Assembly (NCBI GenBank): GCA_007745635.1
Contig: CP036272.1
Location: 5,416,816-5,480,815, forward strand
Direction: 5' to 3'
DNA length: 64,000 nucleotides
From: Stieleria bergensis
GTDB lineage: Bacteria > Planctomycetota > Planctomycetia > Pirellulales > Pirellulaceae
The notes under the pieces were generated by a model, which searched no databases, was not told where the DNA came from, and worked only from the letters and a program-made list of their open reading frames with translations. Every line of letters starts with the position of its first letter. Position 1 is the first letter of the stretch. Below, in pieces: positions 26,610-34,600 of this stretch. A program made the position numbers and the translations under genes.

Positions 26610-28092
26610 CACTGCTTTGAACATCTTTGGTTAGTCTGTTTTCGCGTTCAGAATCTTGTGCACGGATTTTGGACGCTTTTTGGTTTTCCGCTTCTGCGGC
26701 TTACGTTTCTTGGAATTCGTCGATTTGATCCAGAAGTCGTTCCACCGTATTCGTAGCAACTCATGCAGATGCTGCTGAGAAGCCCCTGCGTTTCGTATCG
26801 GAACGAGTGTCTCGATATCAAACCCTGACAACAGAACTTGCCAGGTGACTAGTTCGCGCTGGACATCTATGAACAGTTTCTCAATCGAAACCATCTCCGT
26901 TTCTCGGTCTTGATGCCCAGCAATGTAGCTGCGTAGAAGTTGCAGTTGGTTGTAAAGCAAAAGGCAAATTGCAAACTGAAACAAACCTGCCTGAGGTGTA
27001 CTTCCGATCAAGTTCTCGAGACTAAACACCTCGGTGACCTTTTGGAAGACACGCTCAATCTCCCAACGCTCTCCATAGAGATACAAAAGATCGGCAGCTG
27101 GATATTTGCGAACGCCAAAAAGCTCCGTTACGATCGATAACTCCGCACCATCATCAAGCTCGAGCGTGATCCGTCTGACGTAGCATTGATGCTTGTTGGA
27201 GTCAGCTCCCAGCCACCCACACTCATCGGTATAAGCTCGCCCATTGACATCGAGGCCTTCGCGGACAGTTTCATTTTCATCCCGGAAAAAGCTGTTTTTT
27301 GCGTTGTAGCGGACGACATAGTGATCACCGTTTTCGCTGAAACGCCCAAGCTGAATGAGATCGCAAAACTGCCGGTCTCCTACCCAAAGTTGCTTCCCCT
27401 GTGTGCGTTTTCGAACGTCCTCAAGCAAGCGTGGCAGAAGACGAACATCATTGGCGTCACCGTCAGTGTCCACCGCTAAGCCGACCGCAGTTCCTGTCTG
27501 ATAATCGGTGGCAACCAACGCCTTGCCGCCAATCAACCCCTCTTGACTGTTACGTAGAGGCTTGAGGCGTTTGGCAATGCCTTTAATTGTCTTGCCATCG
27601 ACGGTTCGGACTTTGAAGGAGGTGAAACAGGCGGGTAACGACTTTCGGTTTTCCTGAGGAAAGAGGGCGAGCAGTCGATCCGCCATGGTGGAGAATAAAT
27701 CAACGGTCACCTCCACAGGCATGCGTCCCAGCTTGCCATAAACCGCTCTCTTCGACGCGGTCAATGTTCCTTGCTGAGAAGCGTGCTCAAAGCTCTGGTT
27801 TCCACTTCCAGCGTGCTGGGTAAGAGCATCATGGACGAGTTGCACGATGAGCGGAAACGAGACCTCACGCGAATAGCAACGCCCCCGCGATCTTTCAAAG
27901 ACCTGGTTGAGACACTTCTCATCTGCGATGTATCGCCAGCAAACAAAGAGAGCATCTGCAAGCGAAGCCGCTGCTTGAACCTTATTGGCAAAGTCGTCCA
28001 TGACCCGATCCCGGTACGAGGAAATCCTAATTGGGCCAAAAAACCAAGGAAAAAGCAAGGTCAATCCGAATCACAACATGTTCAAAGCAGTG
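26610..28092. mobile_element. Complete IS4-family insertion sequence (1,483 bp)
   Basis: The element is bounded by terminal inverted repeats: the left end reads cactgctttgaacat (26610-26624) and the right end is its exact reverse complement (28078-28092). Matches continue imperfectly inward. It is flanked by a 10-bp direct duplication, within the size range reported for the IS4 family. It holds one transposase gene on the minus strand with no frameshift. The target was a copy of the dispersed palindrome also seen at 10449 and 29322. Intact ends, target duplication and gene suggest recent insertion and possible activity. Confidence 0.93.
26631..28064 (-). CDS. IS4-family DDE transposase
   Basis: A 477-residue transposase. 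The DDE catalytic core is visible: first Asp in VRTVDGKTIKG, second Asp in WVGDRQFCDL, and the Glu in LYGERWEIERVFQKVTEVF, the Y-(2)-R-(3)-E part of the IS4 signature. The C-terminus is very basic (KKRKPQKRKTKKRPK). An alternative ATG at 28001 would give a product 21 residues shorter, beginning MDDFANKVQAAASL, and is a reasonable start. The gene fills nearly the whole element, with its stop about 20 bases inside the left end. No internal stop or frameshift was seen. Confidence 0.93.
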   Translation of the reverse strand: MTLLFPWFFGPIRISSYRDRVMDDFANKVQAAASLADALFVCWRYIADEKCLNQVFERSRGRCYSREVSFPLIVQLVHDALTQHAGSGNQSFEHASQQGTLTASKRAVYGKLGRMPVEVTVDLFSTMADRLLALFPQENRKSLPACFTSFKVRTVDGKTIKGIAKRLKPLRNSQEGLIGGKALVATDYQTGTAVGLAVDTDGDANDVRLLPRLLEDVRKRTQGKQLWVGDRQFCDLIQLGRFSENGDHYVVRYNAKNSFFRDENETVREGLDVNGRAYTDECGWLGADSNKHQCYVRRITLELDDGAELSIVTELFGVRKYPAADLLYLYGERWEIERVFQKVTEVFSLENLIGSTPQAGLFQFAICLLLYNQLQLLRSYIAGHQDRETEMVSIEKLFIDVQRELVTWQVLLSGFDIETLVPIRNAGASQQHLHELLRIRWNDFWIKSTNSKKRKPQKRKTKKRPKSVHKILNAKTD

Positions 28093-28102
28093 GTGCTTGC
28101 AC
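28093..28102. repeat. 10-bp target-site duplication, right copy
   Basis: gtgcttgcac, identical to 26600-26609, followed by gcacc, which completes the interrupted palindrome. Confidence 0.95.
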
Positions 28103-28145
28103 GCACCAATTGCCGGGCGGCCGATGCACCGCTTGGCGTTGACGA

Positions 28146-29105
28146 TTACGGAAAGCTGTAACCTTCGTTCTGATAATCAAAATCTTCTTCGGTGAGCCCG
28201 ACGTTGAGCTTCACGTCGCGATACTCATAGGATTCTAACAACGGTGCTTGTTGGTCTACGGCACCTTCTTCTGGCCAGCCATAACTGCGAAAGGCCAAGA
28301 CCAGTTTGTCGTTGGGATCAAAGACAATTTCCGCGCGACTGAAATCGTCAGCAGGATCGCCGCCGGAGGGCTTGGATCGCTTGGCCGTCAACAACTGGCA
28401 AGTGCGATCGCCGTAAGAAAAGCCTTCTTGAAGCGCAACGGTCACATCCGGGTTACCGATTTCTCGTTTCCCACGAGCCACCAGCTCTTCGACCAGTTGC
28501 ACCAAGCCAATGTGGTAGATGGGATACCGTTGACCACGCATGGCCAGCGGTCCGGTAGGGTCCAGCCAAAGTGTTTTCAAGTTCAATAGGATCACCGGCT
28601 CGTACACAGCCATCTTGCCGTCGTTCATGTCGCCGGCCCAAATCACTTCACGCCCTTGGTTGGCTTCAGGTTGTTCGAATTTCAAATAGATTCGCATCGG
28701 TGCGTCGTCCGTTTCATTGCGCATCCGCGACTGAATCTTGATCTGCATCTGAGTGACAGGGCTCAACGTGCCACTGACACTTTCTTGCTTGACGAAGGTG
28801 GCGGTGTAGTCTTCCAAATTGGATGACATTGAAACCAGCGCCTCTTCGGCAATGTCAATCACTTGTTGCATCGACGAAACGCCTGATCCGCTAGACGCAT
28901 TGGCGGATCCTGGCTCACCGGCTTCTCCCACGCCGGCGACTGCCGAGGGATCCACTGCGTCAGGAGTCTTGGCTGAGACCGAAGTTCCACCTAGCGGCGC
29001 CACTTCGACCGAACCATTGACCTCCCCCTTTCCGAAGAGACGAAACCCCACGATTCCGCAGACGCAAACTACGATGAAAAAGACAAATTTTGAGCGGGTG
29101 GACAT
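28146..29105 (-). CDS. DUF1571 family exported protein
   Basis: A 319-residue protein with an N-terminal membrane anchor or signal (KFVFFIVVCVCGIVGFRLF), a Gly/Ser/Ala linker, then a conserved domain starting near residue 75. Diagnostic stretches for DUF1571 are LEDYTATFVKQESVSGTLSP, MRIYLKFEQP, GREVIWAGDMNDGKM and LTEEDFDYQNEGYSF at the end. The fold may resemble outer-membrane lipoprotein carriers of the LolA/LolB type, which would fit a periplasmic lipid- or lipoprotein-binding job; that is inference. The stop lies 53 bases from the IS4 element, which inserted downstream and left the gene intact. Confidence 0.85.
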   Translation of the reverse strand: MSTRSKFVFFIVVCVCGIVGFRLFGKGEVNGSVEVAPLGGTSVSAKTPDAVDPSAVAGVGEAGEPGSANASSGSGVSSMQQVIDIAEEALVSMSSNLEDYTATFVKQESVSGTLSPVTQMQIKIQSRMRNETDDAPMRIYLKFEQPEANQGREVIWAGDMNDGKMAVYEPVILLNLKTLWLDPTGPLAMRGQRYPIYHIGLVQLVEELVARGKREIGNPDVTVALQEGFSYGDRTCQLLTAKRSKPSGGDPADDFSRAEIVFDPNDKLVLAFRSYGWPEEGAVDQQAPLLESYEYRDVKLNVGLTEEDFDYQNEGYSFP

Positions 29106-29512
29106 GGGAGCTTCCTGAACGTCTGTTGTGAACGACTACACGGTCTATTTGTTACAAATGCGCCACGCGCAACTCAATACCAAAACCGAGGCTTCCGTGC
29201 TGCCAGAAGGGGCAGCCAGGGAGGGTGCGTGGCACACACTGGATGGAAGATCTTCGAGTCCGGTGGTGCGGATGCGGAAAATCCACGTGATTGCGGCCCA
29301 GCGGTGCGCTGTCATTTGATTGGTGCGTGCAAGCACGCACTGGACGAACGCAATCCCGGTCCGATGAAATCGCGATGGTCCAGAGAAGACCCGGGGAAAC
29401 GTAACATCAGCCGGAATGCAAACAGGTTCAAAGCAGTGGTGCAAGCACACACCGGACGAACTGTCCGGCTCGGCGATCATGGACCGCCGAGCATGACTGA
29501 CAGACAGGTCCG
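29106..29512. other. Intergenic region with two palindrome copies and a solo IS end
   Basis: About 400 bases between two minus-strand genes. It contains a near-perfect dispersed palindrome at 29322-29341 and a diverged one at about 29437-29455. The latter is directly preceded by gttcaaagcagtg (29426-29438), identical to the outer right end of the IS4-family element. No gene is supported. Confidence 0.7.
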
Positions 29513-31204
29513 TTAGAACGGTGCTGCACCGGCACCTGGTGTTGGAATCGCAGCACCGATCGCTTGGATCACGCCGGCACCGACGGTGAAGCTCACTTTG
29601 CTACCGTTCTCGATGGATTCCATGACCATGCGAATTTTGCCTTTGCCAGCCGACTGGCCGACGGTGGTGATGACGTTGGAGATCACGTCATCCGCTTCGA
29701 TGGAGTTAGCCAGTTCCAGGAATGGCATCATCGTGACCTGCATCTGAGCGTTGGGGCGTTTCTCACCAGCATCGGAAGCACCGGAATCGATGAATTCCTT
29801 GAGCAGAGCTTCACTGCCCTTACCGAACGAAGCGTAAACGGCTTTGTCGGCTGTCCCGATGTAGGCTTCTAAGGTTTCGCCAAACAGCTTGCGAGCTTCG
29901 TCTTCACGCTCAGGAACATCCAACTCCAATTTGTGCAGCGTGACACCGTTGTAGGTTTCAAGATCAAAGGTCAAACGGGGAGCCCTTGGATCATCAGGGA
30001 TCTTGGTGGCCAAGTCCTTTGCCAGTGCTTCGACCTTCCCACCGTCAGAGACGAAGAGGCCCATCACGAATTGCAATTTGTCTTCGCCAGCAAGCACAAG
30101 GAAGCCAGAATCTGACTTGCCTTCTTTGATCGAATCCATCGCCAGTTCAGCGACCTGTTCGATGTAGCCAAGGACTTCGTCATCCAACCCTGGCGGCAAG
30201 GCACCGGGCTGGCTTAAGGCATTGCGAATCATATCAAGGTTGGCGTCAACACCTTCCTGAGCTTGTTCAATGGACTCGGGACTGATGGAAACAGCTTGAT
30301 GCACATAGGCGGCGGCATCGTCACGAATCACCGCGGAGAAACGCGAAGGAATCGGGCGTTGCCCTTGTTGCATGGCAGCTGTGACGGAGCCAGCGACGGC
30401 GGTGTAAGAGGTGTCGATCACCAACGCACCTGCTTCGGCATCGATACCAAGACCGAAGGTCAATTGATCAGAATCCTTGATCAACTGCTCGATTTGATCC
30501 AGGGCTGCGGCTGCGGTGTCAGCGGCTCCGGGATCACCACCGGCTTGCATGGTTTGCGTGAATCCTTGGCGCATTGCACCGAGGAACGCATCACGAATAG
30601 GCGCGGGGATTTGCTGAATTTGCAATCGCACGCCCAGGTTGTGCTTTTCTGCCAAGTCAGCGTAAAGAGGCTTTGGATCCTTGGGAACCAATGCCAAGGC
30701 GTCCTTCGATTGGGCAGCAACAGCAACCTTACCTTTCTGTTGGACGTAGATGGTCATGCCATTGACTCCAATGGCGATCGTCCCATCTTCCTCTTCTTCC
30801 ATTTCCTGGAACTGAGCTTCCAGGCGGCTGAGGATCTGCTTGACGTTGGCAGTGGGCAAAATCACGATTGGCTCAGGAGCTCCGCTCCCCATGGAGACCA
30901 GCACACCGATCGGCTCGTCCTGATCAACGCCTTGGCTGTAAGCCATCGCTGCGACACCGAAGAAACCACCGAATTCGGGGCGTCCAATCAATCCAGTGAC
31001 GTAGTTCACATCATTCTTCAATTCATTCATTGAAGACAGGCCAACCGTCAATACGGGCTTGGATCCGTCAGTCAATGTCTGTGCTGATGCCTGACTCATC
31101 AGGCCGAAGTTCAGCGAACCCAGCGTCAAGGTGGCCATCAAGGCAACCGCAGCCAATTTTTGCGTCACAAACGTGCCTGTGGCGCGACAACAGGAGATTC
31201 CCAT
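29513..31204 (-). CDS. Secreted protein of unknown function
   Basis: A 563-residue protein with a signal peptide (hydrophobic core KLAAVALMATLTLGSLNFGLM, cleavage probably after SQASAQ near residue 42). The mature part is a soluble alpha/beta sequence rich in Ala, Gly and acidic residues, with no Cys motif, no heme site and no recognised catalytic signature. Stretches such as PIGVLVSMGSGAPEPIVILPTANVKQIL suggest a repeated beta-alpha unit, and a LAxKIPDDPRAPRLTFDLETYNG region follows. I think similar proteins occur widely in planctomycetes, but no function is known to me. It sits downstream of the giant surface-protein gene, separated by a terminator. Confidence 0.8.
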   Translation of the reverse strand: MGISCCRATGTFVTQKLAAVALMATLTLGSLNFGLMSQASAQTLTDGSKPVLTVGLSSMNELKNDVNYVTGLIGRPEFGGFFGVAAMAYSQGVDQDEPIGVLVSMGSGAPEPIVILPTANVKQILSRLEAQFQEMEEEEDGTIAIGVNGMTIYVQQKGKVAVAAQSKDALALVPKDPKPLYADLAEKHNLGVRLQIQQIPAPIRDAFLGAMRQGFTQTMQAGGDPGAADTAAAALDQIEQLIKDSDQLTFGLGIDAEAGALVIDTSYTAVAGSVTAAMQQGQRPIPSRFSAVIRDDAAAYVHQAVSISPESIEQAQEGVDANLDMIRNALSQPGALPPGLDDEVLGYIEQVAELAMDSIKEGKSDSGFLVLAGEDKLQFVMGLFVSDGGKVEALAKDLATKIPDDPRAPRLTFDLETYNGVTLHKLELDVPEREDEARKLFGETLEAYIGTADKAVYASFGKGSEALLKEFIDSGASDAGEKRPNAQMQVTMMPFLELANSIEADDVISNVITTVGQSAGKGKIRMVMESIENGSKVSFTVGAGVIQAIGAAIPTPGAGAAPF

Positions 31205-31242
31205 GGTTCAAAGTATCCTTTGTTTCGTTTTCAAGGGGGCAA

Positions 31243-31506
31243 TCAATAGGGGCTAGCAAAAGGAGCAAGCAAGTCGATGAATGGTTGGGGTGCATCAAGT
31301 GTTCGGCGAATATCAAGAGCTCGTCCGAGAATGCCAAAATCAACATGGACTTCAACATCAACTTCGTCGCGGGGACAGGCTGGAACATCTGCTGGCGGGC
31401 TCAGTGAAACAATCATCGAAGCAGTCACACGAGGTCTCTGCCGAAGATTCACTGAGAGCAACAGAGCGTCTTCCCCAACCCAAGCTGGCTGAAACCGCAC
31501 CGTCAT
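31243..31506 (-). CDS. Possible small hypothetical protein
   Basis: An 87-codon frame starting MTVRFQPAWVGEDALLLSVN, between the giant gene's terminator and the next secreted-protein gene. Codon use is not unlike the neighbours, but there is no domain, signal peptide or strong Shine-Dalgarno (a weak AGG lies 9 bases upstream). It may be spurious, with the stretch acting only as the leader of the downstream gene. Confidence 0.3.
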   Translation of the reverse strand: MTVRFQPAWVGEDALLLSVNLRQRPRVTASMIVSLSPPADVPACPRDEVDVEVHVDFGILGRALDIRRTLDAPQPFIDLLAPFASPY

Positions 31507-31573
31507 CGGGCGCAACCTATCAGTTTTCGCCTCCGATCACTACCCAGAGTGTGGACGCAAAGTTTCACTGGCG

Positions 31574-31609
31574 CATAAAGAAAGGCTGGCTCCCGAGGGA
31601 AACCAGCCT
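31574..31609 (-). terminator. Rho-independent terminator after the giant gene
   Basis: On the minus strand the stem aggctgg/ccagcct (31603-31609 with 31583-31589) is followed by the T-rich tail tttcttt. It lies about 45 bases beyond the stop of the large surface-protein gene. Confidence 0.8.
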
Positions 31610-31654
31610 GAAATTTCTGAATCGATGATTGCTTGACGCGTTGCGCCCTGGGAT

Positions 31655-34600
31655 TTAGTTACCGATGCCGCCGCCGATGCCACCACCGCCGCCGCCGATG
31701 CCACCACCGCCGCCGCCGATGCCGCCACCGCCGCCGCCAATGCCACCACCGCCGCCGCCGATACCACCACCACCGCCGCCGCCCTGGCCACCATCAACAA
31801 AGTTGAAGGTCGTCACGTCACCCAGTTGGGTGAACTGTGGCGAAGGCGTGATCCGGACAAACCGGCGATCAGCCGAGACAATCGCCGTCGCGGTCATGAA
31901 TGCACCATCAGGAATGGTTGTGATCTGAGGCATGTAACCGACTTGGTTCCCTGGGAAGAACGGATTGTTGACACCAGGAAGTCCATCGCCAGTGGAGGGC
32001 ATTTGTGCGATGTCGCTGTACAGGTCTCGCAACACCTGGCCGGCATCTGGAGCCGCAGGGTTGGCGAACTGGCCCAAAACCATGTCACCGACGATATCGC
32101 GTTGAACATCTCGCAAGTGTGCCAACTGAGCTTCGCCCAGCTGCTCTTGCCGCTTGCCATCTTTGACTTCAAAGACGAACAAGGCGTTCTTTTCCATCAG
32201 AGGAACTTCTTTGCGAATCACTCGCTGAGATTCGCGACCGACATCGGTGACGATTTCGACAGTCACGTTGCCCGAGGAAACCTCTCCCCAAACCTTTCGC
32301 ACCAGCAAGCGATACACGCCACTGAAGCCTTTGGGGCACATGTAGGTTTCGCTGATGGTGCCGTCTTTGGCTTGGCCGGCTCCGGGGAATGAATCGCCCA
32401 GGATGGTGCCGCCCGAGGCCGTGGTTCGGTTGTCCAACGAACAGACCGTGCCACTGGGCTCTTCAATCGCCAAGTCAACATCGGCGTCGCCAGTCCAGCT
32501 GACACGAACGACCACATCGTAGGCCGAGGCAACCTTCAAGGTTTCGGCGAATTCAGCGGCTGCTTCGCGCTGTTTGTTTTCCAGCATTTCGCGGAAGGTA
32601 CTGCGAGAAAGCAACTTGGCTTTTTCAACCACCGGCTGATAGGACTCTGGCCACGCTTGACCGAGCACGCCAGCACAAGCCCATTGAATGCCATCGGCAT
32701 CGTCAAGAGCTTCAGCCAGACGCATCCCCATGACGTAAGGCTCGCGACGATCAGGGCTCATCTCGGAAGCTCGCATGCACAATCGCAGAGCAGCTTTCGA
32801 GGAACCGATGTTTTCCAAACGCCCAGCGACATTCAGAACTTCCGTCGCCGAACCAGCGAAATCAACTGCAGAGAGCAACGCCCGCTCAACCTCTGCCTGA
32901 GGAGCACCGGTTGCAGCCAACGCAATCGCATAGGCTTGGTACATCCAAGGCTGGACTTGACCGGCACGAATCGCTTCGCCAATCAACTCGCGAGACTTCA
33001 CAAACCACTCCAACGCTTCTTGATCGTTGCCCTTGGCTTCGGCTGCAGCCGAACGACGCGAGTACATCGCAGCCGTCGAGCGAACGCGTTGATCCAAGAG
33101 GGTCATTTCAACGGGGCTGTTGATTTCAACCTCAGCGAAGTACGCCTTCCACGCTTCAGCACGTGTCTGCCCAGGAGCCACTTCGATCTTCAAGGGACGG
33201 ATCTGAGCGGTTTGCTCAGCGGAAAGCGTTTCAGGCTTTGCAGCAGGAGTTTGCGAACTGGCTGCGGGAGCCTTGGCACTGAGGTCTGCTTCGTCGGGAA
33301 CCATGAAGGCTCCACCACCGCCGAAGCCGCCCATGCCGCCGCCACCCATGCCGCCCATGCCGCCGCCCATGCCGCCGCCCATGCCGCCGCCCATGCCGCC
33401 GCCCATGCCGCCGCCCATCATGCCGCCGCCCATGCCGCCGCCCATGCCGCTAGACATGATTGGCACGACCAAGTCACCGACTGGATACACCTTGGTCACC
33501 AAGTTGTTTTCCGCTTCGGTGGTCGTCGTGATCTGCATCACTTCGTCTTTGATCACATAAGCCAGTTGCAAATCACGCAGCATCAAGCGTAGGAAAGAAC
33601 GCAAGCTGACGTTCTGCAGGTCGATCGAAACCGGCATTTCAGCGTCCAACGCTTCCTCTTCCAACGCACGCTGGTCAATCACAATCGGAATGTTGTGTGA
33701 CTTGGAAATGGTGTCAATGGCTTCGGTCAGTGCAATCTCGGTGAAGACCTGAGAGATCTCATCCGACAAAGCAGCTTCGATTTTCTTTTCTGCTTCACTG
33801 TTACCGACCAGCTCGAATGCACCGTACTTGTCCAACCGGTGACGGCTAAGACGCTGCCAAGCCTCTGCTTCTGGGAACAAGACAACGTGTGGCTCGTCCA
33901 CGAACGGGATGTTGGCTTTCAAGACCAACGAGAACGCATCAACGAAGTTGCGTTCTCGCATCTTGCGGTATTCGCGGTCGCGTGCATAGGTTTGCAACGC
34001 CAAGGGCTGGTAGGCAAAGTGCTGACCAGCAACCGAGTCATCGGTAATGGTGTCGCCAGCTTCTTCAACGAATTTGACCGAGACTTCACCATCCGCTTCC
34101 ACGTATCGACCTTCATCGATCAACGCGTTCATCTGTTGTGACAAGGTCTTCAAAGTCGCTTCGCGGCGATAGGTTTTCTGCAACAACAATGATGCTGCCC
34201 GAGCACGCTCTTGCTCGGCAACACGGTTAGATTGCTGCTCATTGAATCGCTCCTCTGCCATCGCACTGGCCTGAATGGCCGATTGCAATTGCAGGCTCAG
34301 CTTCTGACGCAGCGCTGGCGACAGGTCTGGGAATGCTTCAACACGAGCCAGAACACCTTTCAGCTGCCCGGCCACTTTACGAGGATCCTGACGCACTTGA
34401 CGCTCGGCGTAAATCAACGCTTGGCGAACTTCGCCTTGCATCGCACCTTCCATCGCACTGCGGCGATTGATCTCTTGCTGCAACAAACCTCCGCCCGATC
34501 CCAAAATTTCATCGTCGCCAACCATCCGACGGTTGGGGTCGACCGCTGGGTAGCGATCACCTGCATTGACGCCGGGAGTCGGTGGAGCCGCACCGTTCAA

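Noticed and set aside
29128-29319. Plus-strand small gene between DUF1571 and the next gene
   Set aside because: Overlaps dispersed repeats and has no coding character.
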